A DNA stretch of 64,000 nt from Candidatus Latescibacterota bacterium (GCA_022823725.1 JAJEHL010000035.1:56295-120294), one strand, 5' to 3'; positions 1 through 7,958 are shown, counted from the stretch's first letter. Made by a program: numbers and translations. The notes: a model not told the origin generated them from the letters alone.

Positions 1-246
1 AAACCCAATATCAATTCCACCAATAACCGATCCAGCGTATTCAATCGCCCAGGATGCGCGTGTTTTGCGATCCTTCAACACCTGACCTGCTACAAATTTT
101 TCGGCATCTGCTCTCGTGTAGGGCTGGGGAACCGGAAGAAAGCGCGCCCATTCCGGATCGGATGCGTATGACAGGACATCTTCAACATCCACAAGGCTAA
201 ACACTCTGAGTATCAACCGATCTGTTTTAATCAATTCTGACAGCAT
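1..246 (-). CDS. GNAT acetyltransferase, RimJ/RimL type (partial)
   Basis: The minus strand reads 82 codons from an ATG at 246 to the window edge, so only the N-terminal part is present. The start of the product (TDRLILRVFSLVDVEDVLSY, then DPEWARFLPVP and YTRADAEKF) is the usual opening of RimJ/RimL-like GNAT N-acetyltransferases, which use acetyl-CoA to acetylate protein N-termini or small amines. The acetyl-CoA pyrophosphate loop would lie beyond the edge. The start overlaps the end of the racemase-like gene by 20 bp, so the two are probably co-transcribed. Family assignment is fairly firm; the substrate is unknown. Confidence 0.75.
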   Translation of the reverse strand, partial: MLSELIKTDRLILRVFSLVDVEDVLSYASDPEWARFLPVPQPYTRADAEKFVAGQVLKDRKTRASWAIEYAGSVIGGIDIGF

Positions 247-898
247 TTTGTTTCCAAACATTAACTGCATGCATTGAGCCTATTTCAGGGCTGCTGAGGA
301 TTGGCACTGAAATTTCCGGGCACAAATTTGCGGCTCCCGCCATAGAGGCTTGCGCCAATACAATAACATCTCCTTCAGATGCTCTGTCCTTTATATTTCG
401 GGCTATTTCACTAAAATATCCTTCGTAGTCTCCCGCCTCAAATCTGCTCCAGGCATTATCACAAAAAACCTCAATCAGCTCAACGGACTTTTGACGTGCT
501 TTTGCGGTTTCAAGAATAAGGTCACGAGTTGGAGCGATTGTACTCTCAAGTGCGGCAGCAACAATAATCCGAGAACCTATTTCGACTGCTTTCTCAGCCA
601 TAGGTCTATCAATTCGAACAATGACACCATCTGTCAGATTATTTACTTTTTCCGCACTTGCTCCAATTGTAGAACATGTGCAGAGTATCACGGTTGCGCC
701 TTTTTTTCTCGCAGAGAGGATACAATCCCGAATACGTTCATCCAAATTTTGAGTAATTCCTTTGTCACGGGCCTCTGTCAGAAATTGCTCCTCTATAATA
801 TGCCTAATGGGTAATTCCAAAGAAGCTCCCTCTATAAGCCGATTAAAAGTATCGACATGCACTGGTGAAGTGTGAAGAAAAGCCAAATGGGATTGCAT
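227..898 (-). CDS. Asp/Glu/hydantoin racemase family protein
   Basis: The 223-residue product has the pseudo-symmetric Asp/Glu racemase fold signature. The first half carries the cysteine motif VILCTCSTIGA (residues 71-80). In the second half, where the family normally has a second catalytic cysteine in a GC(A/T)-type motif, this protein reads VIVLAQASMAG (178-188). Two-base racemases need both cysteines, so this may be a one-cysteine lyase, isomerase or decarboxylase rather than a racemase. An ORF extends upstream to a GTG at 937, but the ATG at 898 follows AAAGGG at a good distance and fits the family length, so it was chosen. Its leader is shared with the RidA gene at 8797-9141. Confidence 0.75.
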   Translation of the reverse strand: MQSHLAFLHTSPVHVDTFNRLIEGASLELPIRHIIEEQFLTEARDKGITQNLDERIRDCILSARKKGATVILCTCSTIGASAEKVNNLTDGVIVRIDRPMAEKAVEIGSRIIVAAALESTIAPTRDLILETAKARQKSVELIEVFCDNAWSRFEAGDYEGYFSEIARNIKDRASEGDVIVLAQASMAGAANLCPEISVPILSSPEIGSMHAVNVWKQNAVRID

Positions 899-913
899 GA
901 AATGACGCCCTTT

Positions 914-983
914 CTCCGATAGATAGCGTTTTACCACGAAAATTTTACTACTCTTGTGACAATTTTAGCGGCAAAATGGTTTC
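914..983 (-). repeat. 70-bp shared leader, copy A
   Basis: This segment matches 9147-9216 without gaps; 57 of 70 bases agree by hand count. Both copies sit directly upstream of a minus-strand gene (here the racemase-like protein), and both end in CGGAG near the start codon. Conserved blocks in the transcribed sense are GAAACCAT, ATTGTCACAAGA and AACGCTATC. This could be a duplicated promoter and leader, or the end of a mobile unit. Confidence 0.7.
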
Positions 984-1015
984 CATATTGCAGAAGTGGA
1001 GGCAAGCCGATTTAC

Positions 1016-2110
1016 TCAGCCCACGCCATGCAGGCTCTCGATATCGGAAACTGCCTCACCCAGAAATTCAGGTGTCTTGGGATGTAGAAGGCGACCACAG
1101 TCCCAGAAAAACCTTATCCCCCGAAGATTCGCGACAATTGACAGTACCTTCTCCTCTACAGGTGATAACTCCATAAGGGGCTTTTCAATGACGGCATTAT
1201 AGGAAGATCGAAAAGCATCAACATACCCGGGTTCGAAATGCTCTGAACCCGGCCTGGCCACGTATTCTCCTTCAGCTTGTCGCAGGTCATGAGCAGCGAT
1301 ACCCCAGCCAGCCGATTGGAAGTCATGGACATTTGAAATGCGCAGTGAGTTACTGTTCTCCACAAGTACGTTGTGGAGTCCTGCTTCGCCCCACAGGAAT
1401 ACATTGTCGCCCTGCACCCTGACTTCGGGCGCCGGGTCCGTAGCGGCCAATAGCCTGCTCCAGAGTTCCGGCAAGGTCGCCGCCATGGAAGAAGTCAACA
1501 CCTCATCTCCAAACATTGCTTCCCGGATCGTCCCTTCCCACGACGCAAAATCTCTCGTCTTCTGTGATTGAAGTTCATCTGGACACTGTTGGCTGTGAAT
1601 ATGTGCCACTGTTTGTCCCAATAGTGCGCCCAACTGCAACCGCTGTGATCGGGATGTGGTCAGATAGTAACTGAGGCCCGACTCCCCCGGCTCACATGGG
1701 ATCAAAAGGCATTCAAAGACAAGAGGTTCTCCATCGCTGTCGTACACCAGAGATTCAGACACCGGAACACCGGCAACGCCGCGCAATGCCCTTGTGGCTA
1801 TGAACTCGGTTTTCAAACTGAAGCCGAGGGATTGGCGAAACTGTGTCTTCAAGATTACCCGGCCATGGGCGCGCGTCTCCACCCAAAAAATCTGGTTCGT
1901 GAAATTGGCTTCCTGGCGTCTGATCGACCGGGACGAACTGAAACCATGTTTCTCGAAAAGCGCATCGATCTGTATGCGGGTTACATCCGGCTTATCGCGG
2001 AACAAAGCGCGGATATCCTTCATACTGGCGAGTCTTGTTACCATGCAGTGCTCTTCTGCGAAGCGTTGAGAGGCTTTATTATCCTGGAAAGTGCTATAAA
2101 TGTGAGTCAC
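1016..2110 (-). CDS. Aminoglycoside phosphotransferase (APH)-like kinase
   Basis: The 364-residue product has the APH/choline-kinase layout. A lysine in VILKTQF (about residue 88) sits where the ATP-binding lysine is expected. The catalytic loop reads LWGEAGLHNVLV (239-250), where the family has HGDxxxxN. VHDFQ (261-265) corresponds to the metal-binding IDFE block. The catalytic aspartate is therefore replaced by glutamate, while the loop asparagine is kept. Antibiotic phosphorylation should not be assumed, because such proteins also phosphorylate small alcohols or amines. The GTG start at 2110 overlaps DoxX by 17 bp; ATG codons at 2044 and 2023 are alternatives and no ribosome site decides between them. 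Confidence 0.65.
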   Translation of the reverse strand: MTHIYSTFQDNKASQRFAEEHCMVTRLASMKDIRALFRDKPDVTRIQIDALFEKHGFSSSRSIRRQEANFTNQIFWVETRAHGRVILKTQFRQSLGFSLKTEFIATRALRGVAGVPVSESLVYDSDGEPLVFECLLIPCEPGESGLSYYLTTSRSQRLQLGALLGQTVAHIHSQQCPDELQSQKTRDFASWEGTIREAMFGDEVLTSSMAATLPELWSRLLAATDPAPEVRVQGDNVFLWGEAGLHNVLVENSNSLRISNVHDFQSAGWGIAAHDLRQAEGEYVARPGSEHFEPGYVDAFRSSYNAVIEKPLMELSPVEEKVLSIVANLRGIRFFWDCGRLLHPKTPEFLGEAVSDIESLHGVG

Positions 2111-2528
2111 GCGATCGTATCAGATTATCTACCCCGTATTTCCCTGATCCGACAACCACAAACATCCCTGTAATAACCAGGTACAGAAATGCCATCTCCT
2201 TCGTACTGAATGGATCCGCTGCATGTTGAAAGAACGCGGCAATCAACATGGTAAACCATATAAAAAACGCCCCTGGCCGCGTGAGTAAACCCAGTGCCAG
2301 CAGTAGCCCACCGCCAAACTCCGAAAAGGCTGCCATCCAGGCAAAAAACTCGGGAACAGGAAACCCCAGATCTCCCGTAATGGTCACAAACCGCTCAGAA
2401 GGTGGGATCTTCCCCAATCCATGCCCCAATGCCATACTCAACCCTGCAAACACCCTGAGAATCGCCAACCCGACATTTGCCGGGATCGACTCAATAACCG
2501 CTCCGCCAAATAGAAATCGCTTAATCAT
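2094..2528 (-). CDS. DoxX family membrane protein
   Basis: The 144-residue product has four predicted membrane segments (roughly residues 18-35, 58-80, 82-103 and 112-131). It also has the DoxX hallmarks LAILRVFAGLSMALGHGLGK near the start and FSEFGGGLLLALGLLTRPGA in the middle. DoxX proteins are small inner-membrane proteins of uncertain function, linked to thiol or redox stress and sometimes to quinone chemistry. The gene lies between a creatininase-family gene upstream and the APH-like gene, which it overlaps. Confidence 0.85.
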   Translation of the reverse strand: MIKRFLFGGAVIESIPANVGLAILRVFAGLSMALGHGLGKIPPSERFVTITGDLGFPVPEFFAWMAAFSEFGGGLLLALGLLTRPGAFFIWFTMLIAAFFQHAADPFSTKEMAFLYLVITGMFVVVGSGKYGVDNLIRSRDSHL

Positions 2529-2565
2529 AATCTGCCTCCTTATTACGGTTTACAGACATCGTCAT

Positions 2566-3309
2566 TTACTCAGAGGGTTCAATAGCATCTCTGAATATCG
2601 CTACCGCAGTTGATATGACCTCATCCCAAAGCCTGCGTCCCAACTCGGCACTCGCCTTGGTCGCGTCACCGATAACACCAGTATCTGAGTATTTTGCGAA
2701 ATCGAGATGCGGATCATTCCAATCCACTTCTCTTGAGCGGGACGAAGGAATACTTTCAAGTCTAACCGTAGCCGGGCGTCGATACATCGCAATCGAAGTC
2801 GTAAAACTATCGGCGTGACCGCCTGGAACGCTGGGATCAGCTACACGGCACCAAATGTCGTGATATGGCAGGGGCGGAAGGCAAGCTTTGCATCCTGGAT
2901 GAAATTTCGCGTTGAACCTGTCCACCGCCTCCTGAAGTCGATGCTCGCCGCAGCCGCGCCAGACTACGATGGTCTCGAAACCCTGTTCTGCCAGCGATTC
3001 AAGGACGAAATAGACATACGCTTCGTGAACAACGTGCGGGATGTTGACATATCCCGAGCCAAAGCCTCGATGTTCGGGCGTGGGTCCAAACGGCATGGCT
3101 GGCAAAACCAGAGCACGCACATCGTGACAGCGTGCCGCATGCCGCGCGGCCTCCAACGCAACAGTTTCCGCAAACCATGTGTCGAAATCTACTGGCAAAT
3201 GTGGACCCTGTTGCTCGGTGCATCCCGTGGGTACAATCGCCAAACACCCGACTTCAATAAGATCCTTGATCTCTAAATATGTATAATCAGTAAATTTATG
3301 AGATTTCAT
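2566..3309 (-). CDS. Creatininase family protein with altered metal site
   Basis: The 247-residue product matches creatininase/creatinine amidohydrolase family length and order. It has PTGCTEQQGPHLPVDFDT (about 27-44), FGPTPEHRGFGSGYVNIP in the middle, RGCGEHR (about 118-124) and GGHADSFTTS (about 163-172). Against the well-known creatininase ligands (E34, H36, D45, H120, E122), the glutamates and Asp appear conserved, but the His of EQHG is Gln and the His of NGH is Cys. The ETS glutamate is also Thr. The family includes enzymes of creatinine, formamide and mycofactocin metabolism, so the substrate is unknown. A good promoter lies directly upstream. Confidence 0.75.
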   Translation of the reverse strand: MKSHKFTDYTYLEIKDLIEVGCLAIVPTGCTEQQGPHLPVDFDTWFAETVALEAARHAARCHDVRALVLPAMPFGPTPEHRGFGSGYVNIPHVVHEAYVYFVLESLAEQGFETIVVWRGCGEHRLQEAVDRFNAKFHPGCKACLPPLPYHDIWCRVADPSVPGGHADSFTTSIAMYRRPATVRLESIPSSRSREVDWNDPHLDFAKYSDTGVIGDATKASAELGRRLWDEVISTAVAIFRDAIEPSE

Positions 3310-3343
3310 TTTGAAATGACAATACGATCTAATTCTTTTCTAT

Positions 3344-3372
3344 TTTATAACCGCGGCGCGTTTCGCTTTCAA
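3344..3372 (-). promoter_or_regulatory. Sigma70-type promoter of the creatininase gene
   Basis: On the minus strand TTGAAA (3372-3367) is followed after exactly 17 bases by TATAAA (3349-3344). Transcription would begin near 3337, about 28 bases before the ATG at 3309. It lies just after the antitoxin stop codon, so it separates the creatininase-DoxX-APH group from the toxin-antitoxin remnant. Confidence 0.6.
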
Positions 3373-3648
3373 TTATCCCACCGAAAAATGCAATTTCTTT
3401 CCGACTGCTTTTGCATACTTCCCCAAGGTTGACAGCCTGATGTCTTTTGCATGGTTTTCTATTCTTGAAATCGCAGATTTCTTGGTATTCAGTTTCTGTG
3501 CCACCTCTTCCTGAGTTAGACCCGCATCCTCTCGAGCTTGTCGAAGGAGAACACCGATTTTAAATTCCAAATAACCAGCTTCGTAATTCTCGGCAAATTC
3601 GGGGTCTCTTGCCTTGCGTTTCTCAACATACTTTTTTAAATCGCTCAT
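3373..3648 (-). CDS. HigA-like XRE-family antitoxin
   Basis: The 91-residue product ends in a helix-turn-helix of the Cro/C1 type: [22 protein letters not shown] occupies about residues 43-64. An N-terminal helix ([20 protein letters not shown]) is typical of HigA antitoxins paired with phage-Gp49/HigB-type toxins. The ATG overlaps the toxin remnant's TGA (ATGA). AGGAGG lies close upstream. It probably binds its own promoter. Because the toxin is reduced to its tail, the protein is likely a solitary antitoxin or regulator. Confidence 0.85.
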   Translation of the reverse strand: MSDLKKYVEKRKARDPEFAENYEAGYLEFKIGVLLRQAREDAGLTQEEVAQKLNTKKSAISRIENHAKDIRLSTLGKYAKAVGKKLHFSVG

Positions 3649-3722
3649 CGATTTTTCCTCCTAAAATAATCTCGTTTTCTCTGCTCTGCCAGACGGATAT
3701 CTGACCTTGGAATCTTCTTCAT
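3645..3722 (-). pseudogene. 3' remnant of a HigB/Gp49-type toxin
   Basis: A 25-residue open frame reads MKKIPRSDIRLAEQRKRDYF and then RRKNR, and ends in a TGA that overlaps the antitoxin start. A basic, helix-forming tail of the form FxKKxxKxPxxEIxxAxxRxxxY is characteristic of the C-terminus of Gp49-like HigB toxins. Upstream of MKK the same frame becomes unrelated sequence that lies inside the methyltransferase gene. The toxin body therefore appears to have been deleted when that gene was joined here. What remains is too short to be a ribonuclease. Confidence 0.65.
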
Positions 3723-4513
3723 GAAATCAATGCAGCGACCGTTAGCCAGACCGGCAATCCCGCACGAGGATTCGCCCTCCAATCCAGCAACGATTCATCG
3801 GTTTCGGACGCATCATTGCTTCCCCGCCAAAAATCGGAATCCCGAGCCGGACTTTCGAGAATTTTCTTGACTATCAATCCAGCTTGTGCCAGCGGATTGA
3901 GCAAGTCCGCCAGGGTCCAGTTAAACACATACGATCCGTCTGCTGACTCTTGAAATGGCCCGGTTTCCCAATAAGGCTTCTCCATTTCAATAGGCATGAC
4001 CTGATCTTTCCATGGGCGCATGAAAGGATGAATGTCGTAAAATATGTATGCTCCTCCTGACTTCAGGATTCTCGAAACCTCACAAAATACCCCGGAGAGA
4101 TCAGCGATCCACACAAAAAAACCATTTGTCGAACATACGAGATCAAAACTCGAATCGGCCAGCGATTCCAAACAAGCAGCATCGGAACGCACAAAATCAA
4201 TCGACACATCAAGTACTTTTGCGCGATCAGCCGCCAGTTTCAATCGCTCCTCAGAGATGTCCGTTGAGGTAACCCTGGCACCCAGGCCCGCAAGTGCATA
4301 GGCTGCCATATTATCTCCGCTACCAATTACACACACCTGCTTATTGCGAAGCGTACCTACCATCTCTCGAATTGTGTCAAGTGTCCCACCTTCAAATGCC
4401 AATTCAGGTTCTTTATGACATCTGTGCCAAAGGCCATCGCGATTCAGGCGTTTCTCCCAATCCGCGGCCATATTGTTCCAGAGCTGGCGGTTGGCTTCGT
4501 GAATTTTGATCAT
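3719..4513 (-). CDS. Class I SAM-dependent methyltransferase
   Basis: The 264-residue product has the Rossmann methyltransferase core. Motif I is VCVIGSGDNMAAYALAGLGA (about 60-79). The acidic end of strand 2 is TSTDIS. A motif IV-like block is FDLVCSTNGFFVWI, followed by the post-IV helix and RILKSGGAYIFYDIHPF. It resembles small-molecule methyltransferases, and the substrate cannot be inferred. GAGAGG is placed 9 bases before the ATG, and a TATACT box lies at 4535-4530. The last codons overlap the start of the HigB-toxin remnant. Confidence 0.8.
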   Translation of the reverse strand: MIKIHEANRQLWNNMAADWEKRLNRDGLWHRCHKEPELAFEGGTLDTIREMVGTLRNKQVCVIGSGDNMAAYALAGLGARVTSTDISEERLKLAADRAKVLDVSIDFVRSDAACLESLADSSFDLVCSTNGFFVWIADLSGVFCEVSRILKSGGAYIFYDIHPFMRPWKDQVMPIEMEKPYWETGPFQESADGSYVFNWTLADLLNPLAQAGLIVKKILESPARDSDFWRGSNDASETDESLLDWRANPRAGLPVWLTVAALIS

Positions 4514-4594
4514 AAATTTCGACCTCTCAAGTATAAAAAATGACGCTTAGCGTTTCTCCAGTTGCAAAACGCTCACAGGCAATGTGCATATTTC

Positions 4595-5038
4595 TCAAAT
4601 CTTTCCTTCATTGATCAAATTGATAGCAGAAGGACCGGTTTGCACCTTGTAATATGTCTTTGTCCTGTCTGCGAAGTAATCCTTGATGCGCTCGACCTGC
4701 TTTGGGGTGGTATTGCTCGGAATACGATCTAAATGAAAATATTCGACCTGGTCCGCCTCATCGGTGAGTTGGATCGCGCCTCCTGTAACCTGGCAGAAGA
4801 ATGACAATACGATCTCATTCTTATCCGGTTTACTATATACCCCGCTGAGATGGACGGGTACGGCGTTCAAACCCGTTTCCTCTTCTATCTCCCGCACCAG
4901 AGCAGCCCACGGACTCTCGCCTGCCTCAACGCCTCCACCGGGCAAATTCCACAAATCAAAGTCGCGTCGGTGGCACAACAAAACGCGATCTTTGTCATCG
5001 GTAATGATACCAAAAACTCCGATTGTGAACACGCTCAA
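4595..5038 (-). CDS. Nudix hydrolase
   Basis: The 147-residue product has a complete Nudix box GX5EX7REUXEEXGU, read as GGVEAGE, SPWAALV and REIEEETGL (about residues 35-57). It should hydrolyse a nucleoside diphosphate linked to another moiety, with Mg2+ or Mn2+ held by the REXXEE glutamates. The N-terminus FTIGVFGIITDDKDRVLLCHR is typical of MutT-like proteins. The start overlaps the stop of the preceding Nudix gene (ATGA), so the two are translationally coupled. Confidence 0.88.
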   Translation of the reverse strand: MSVFTIGVFGIITDDKDRVLLCHRRDFDLWNLPGGGVEAGESPWAALVREIEEETGLNAVPVHLSGVYSKPDKNEIVLSFFCQVTGGAIQLTDEADQVEYFHLDRIPSNTTPKQVERIKDYFADRTKTYYKVQTGPSAINLINEGKI

Positions 5039-5580
5039 ATCCCCTTTTTGCTAAATCGAACATATCCTAACTCAGCCTCGGAGATACCCAACCCATCCAG
5101 TTCAGATATTGGGACAAATGTCGCTTCTTCTTCATAGTCATCGTCACACATTAAATCTGGCACATATTTGGAAGCGTGGGCAATGTAAATGATCTGAAAA
5201 AAGTGAGGATAGAGGAACTGGTATCCAAGCGGCTTCGGCTTGAGATGTTCCAGATGGATGAACCCCAGGCGTGAAACAGATTCAACCGTCCAGCCTGTCT
5301 CCTCTGCAACTTCGCGGCGAAGTGTTTGTTCGAAAGTCTCGCTCTCTTCGCGACGACCACCCGGCAAAATGTGGTTGCCTTTGCGATTCCTGAGTACCAG
5401 AACAGAATCATTCTGGAGAACCAGACATCGAACAGAAGTTACAAACTGCTCTGGCGGCTGTTCATCGGCAAGAAAATAGCGAACTCGCAGAGGCATTGTC
5501 CCATCTGCCCACAGAGCTTCTGTCTCATGAAAAGGAGTTTTATCTGACAAAAACGTCTGTATATCTTCGTTATGATTCAA
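5035..5580 (-). CDS. Nudix hydrolase, second paralogue
   Basis: The 181-residue product has a full Nudix box from GRREESE to REVAEETGW (about 91-113), with tryptophan at the usual bulky hydrophobic position. A 60-residue N-terminal extension precedes the fold (MNHNEDIQTFLSDKTPFHET) and includes LRVRYFLADEQPPEQFVTSV. The two adjacent Nudix genes differ enough in length and extension to suggest different substrates rather than a recent duplication. The 5' end overlaps the membrane-protein gene by 11 bp. Confidence 0.86.
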   Translation of the reverse strand: MNHNEDIQTFLSDKTPFHETEALWADGTMPLRVRYFLADEQPPEQFVTSVRCLVLQNDSVLVLRNRKGNHILPGGRREESETFEQTLRREVAEETGWTVESVSRLGFIHLEHLKPKPLGYQFLYPHFFQIIYIAHASKYVPDLMCDDDYEEEATFVPISELDGLGISEAELGYVRFSKKGI

Positions 5581-6016
5581 TTCTATCCATTCCCTTTTTT
5601 GCTAAGTCCGTTTCTTTTTTGGGGTAGAAAAGCTTGTCTTTAAGGTAAGCATCGAGATCATCATCTTCGAGATTATTAATGTCGGACCAAAAACTTAGAA
5701 AAAGACCCGTGAGTATGATCGACAAGAAAAAGGTATTATAAAAAGTCACCACTGCTGCAACATCTTCTATTATATAGCGTAAAATTATCCCAAAACATCC
5801 AATAAAAACTACCCACATAGCGATAATTTTTAGAGGCTTTCTCTTCCTAAACTTCCAAAGGAAAGATGTAAAAGGAGCAAGCGCCCAAATCCACGTAAAC
5901 CACGGCACGAACTTCAATAGGCCATTTGGTTCTGCGTAAGTCAACCATACCATTGCGAGAAGCATTAAGAATCCAAAGCTAACTCGCACAGCAGAATATA
6001 TTTTTGGTGTACTCAT
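5570..6016 (-). CDS. Small integral membrane protein, unknown function
   Basis: The 148-residue product has four hydrophobic stretches (around residues 10-28, 34-52, 64-82 and 90-110). Its charged C-terminal tail contains DINNLEDDDLDAYLKDK. No family was recognised. A TTG-initiated frame begins at 6046, but the ATG at 6016 (MSTPKIYSAVR), preceded by TTGGA, gives a more natural start directly before the first membrane segment. Base composition here is clearly AT-rich. Confidence 0.65.
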   Translation of the reverse strand: MSTPKIYSAVRVSFGFLMLLAMVWLTYAEPNGLLKFVPWFTWIWALAPFTSFLWKFRKRKPLKIIAMWVVFIGCFGIILRYIIEDVAAVVTFYNTFFLSIILTGLFLSFWSDINNLEDDDLDAYLKDKLFYPKKETDLAKKGMDRIES

Positions 6017-6106
6017 TATAATTCCAAAAATATGTTGATTCCACAAATATGAATAAAATCTCCAGGTACCGATAGATCAATCTATAAGGAGCGTAACGAC
6101 CTGGCG

Positions 6107-6625
6107 TCAAATAAAATCGAGATATAAACGACTGGGTTGAATACCCGTATTATTTTGATATTTCCCACTTTCATAAGTCTCGAAATCGCCAGCCAAGGTA
6201 TGATAGTAAATTTGGCAGATTTCCACATTTGGATAGATCCGAATGGGCCGAATACAGAACATCTCCAAAGTCCAGTAGCCAGCGAAGCCCACATCACCAA
6301 AACCTGCGGTTATGTGTACAAACAACCCCAATCTACCCACAGATGACCGCCCCTCAAGCATGGGAACATAATTATTCGTCTCAGTAAATTCCGCTGTTCT
6401 GCCAAGATAGAGCGTTTGGGGTTGCAACTCGTACCCATCATCCGGAATCTGAATAGATCGCGTGCGATTGTTCTTTTTCATATCGAGAACGCCATCTTCG
6501 TATATCATGAGTTCATTGGCAAGTGAAAGATTATAACTATTCGGATTGAGCCTGGCAGGATCAAACGGCTCAATAATAATGTCTTTTCCCATTTGCTCGT
6601 GGATCATCTTCCCCGATAAAATCAT
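6107..6625 (-). CDS. dcd: dCTP deaminase
   Basis: The 172-residue product has the trimeric dUTPase/dCTP-deaminase fold. Key blocks are RLNPNSYNLSLANELMIYED (25-44), LEGRSSVGRLGLFVHITAGF (90-109) and GYWTLEM (116-122), whose glutamate corresponds to the catalytic Glu. It also has a C-terminal NNTGIQPSRL block, close to the family YxxxxxxxPSR ending. It would convert dCTP to dUTP and ammonia for thymidylate synthesis. The length is slightly short of the roughly 190 residues of E. coli Dcd. It sits amid unrelated small enzymes and may be horizontally acquired. Confidence 0.85.
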   Translation of the reverse strand: MILSGKMIHEQMGKDIIIEPFDPARLNPNSYNLSLANELMIYEDGVLDMKKNNRTRSIQIPDDGYELQPQTLYLGRTAEFTETNNYVPMLEGRSSVGRLGLFVHITAGFGDVGFAGYWTLEMFCIRPIRIYPNVEICQIYYHTLAGDFETYESGKYQNNTGIQPSRLYLDFI

Positions 6626-6639
6626 TACGCACTCCCCGA

Positions 6640-7116
6640 CTATTCTACTTCTGGAAGATCTCTATACATAATATGCATATAATCGACAAATCCATGCTTT
6701 CTCCAAAATGAATATCCGACGGTATTCATAGAAGCCACACGAAGTTCAACCCTGTCTATTCCCTGAGATCGAAACCAATCCAACATCTCTTTTAGCATCA
6801 GTTCTCCAATACCTTTTCTCCTGTGTCCAGAAGAAACAGCCAAATCTGCAATGGAACCACAGATTTGTTTGACGAATACAGGAGGATATTTGTCAATCTT
6901 TGCTATTCCGAAGCCCAATACCTTTGTATTCTCGCCCCCTACAATCACAAGGGCATCCTCTGCCACGATCAGTCTTGCCAGATTCTCACCCATACTTTCT
7001 TCTGCACCCTCAGACAGGGTATATCTTGAATCAAACGGGACGTGAAAATCCATAAGTTCTTTCCAAATCTTCAGTATAGCGGGTATATCGGATTTTAAAG
7101 CCCTAACAACTTCCAT
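6640..7116 (-). CDS. GNAT family N-acetyltransferase
   Basis: The 158-residue product carries the GNAT core: DLAVSSGHRRKGIGELMLKE contains the acetyl-CoA pyrophosphate loop RRKGIG. LRVASMNTVGYSFWRKHGFV is the C-terminal strand-helix typical of the family. The ORF opens at an ATG at 7146, but GGAGAGG lies inside that extension, 9-10 bases before the ATG at 7116 (MEVVRALKSDIP), which was therefore chosen. The gene starts 19 bp after the stop of the nucleotidyltransferase gene. The substrate is unknown. Confidence 0.8.
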   Translation of the reverse strand: MEVVRALKSDIPAILKIWKELMDFHVPFDSRYTLSEGAEESMGENLARLIVAEDALVIVGGENTKVLGFGIAKIDKYPPVFVKQICGSIADLAVSSGHRRKGIGELMLKEMLDWFRSQGIDRVELRVASMNTVGYSFWRKHGFVDYMHIMYRDLPEVE

Positions 7117-7135
7117 TTTCATCCTCTCCAATATA

Positions 7136-7948
7136 CTATGCGTCATTGATCACCTGACTATATACTGCTGTTTTTGAAACCTCTGAAATTACAAAATCGA
7201 GAAAATCTATAGCCTCTTGTCTCGCATCTAATTCAATACCGTATTGCCATGCCAGAGCATTCTGTACCAAATCCCGCCATCTCTCTCCATAGTTCTCCTG
7301 CACCCATGACGCAGCCATCTTCTTCGAGCCAACAACGGAGCAAATCACAGTATGTAGTATCCGACACAGATTCAGAACAAAATACGCTTCATGATGGCTA
7401 TCCCTAAAATACTCCGGATTGGATTTTTTCGGCACCCATTCCTGAAACAAATCGCGAACGCATGCTTTTCGCACATCCTCAATATCAACCGGGGGCAACA
7501 GCTTCTTGAAGCTCGGACCAAATAGTGCGATGGAATGACGATGAAGGAAATAATTGTTGATTATCCATTCATTCCCATAAGGTGCCTCCTCATAAAGGAC
7601 ACAGTCCCCACCCCAGTACCACGGTCGAGGCTCCTTTGGAGGCATAACGTTTGAAAGCATATCGACAGGCGTATAAGAACACTCTAACCGCCGCGCCCAT
7701 TTCTCAAATCTCCCCTCCATCTCTCTGTGTAAACGCCCAATCGAATCGAGTTCACTTTGAGAAACAGGTCGATGCACAATCACCGTAATATCAATATCAC
7801 TGCTATAGTAGTTAAACGCCCCATAGGACAGCGAACCAGCCAGATATATCCCGAGTACGTTTCCCTCAAGAGCAGGAAAAACGCCTCGAACAAAAAAATC
7901 TATAATCTCGTTCACATCGGAATATTTCGTAAGGTTGCTTACAATCAT
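7136..7948 (-). CDS. AadA-like nucleotidyltransferase (ANT fold)
   Basis: The 270-residue product has the nucleotidyltransferase motif GSLSYGAFNYYSSDIDITVI (about residues 36-55), with the two metal-binding aspartates in SDIDITV. A helical C-terminal half like that of aminoglycoside adenylyltransferases follows. Such enzymes transfer AMP to a hydroxyl of spectinomycin or streptomycin, but many family members have unknown targets. The longer ORF would begin inside the AAC(3) gene. The ATG at 7948 opens the natural N-terminus (MIVSNLTKYSDVNEII) 10 bp after that gene's stop. Confidence 0.75.
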   Translation of the reverse strand: MIVSNLTKYSDVNEIIDFFVRGVFPALEGNVLGIYLAGSLSYGAFNYYSSDIDITVIVHRPVSQSELDSIGRLHREMEGRFEKWARRLECSYTPVDMLSNVMPPKEPRPWYWGGDCVLYEEAPYGNEWIINNYFLHRHSIALFGPSFKKLLPPVDIEDVRKACVRDLFQEWVPKKSNPEYFRDSHHEAYFVLNLCRILHTVICSVVGSKKMAASWVQENYGERWRDLVQNALAWQYGIELDARQEAIDFLDFVISEVSKTAVYSQVINDA

Positions 7949-7958
7949 AGATTTATTT

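Noticed and set aside
4549..4573. AGCGTTT ... AAACGCT hairpin as an attC site
   Set aside because: The stem is 7 bp, the loop 11 bp, and RYYYAAC/GTTRRRY ends are absent; at most a weak terminator of the Nudix genes.
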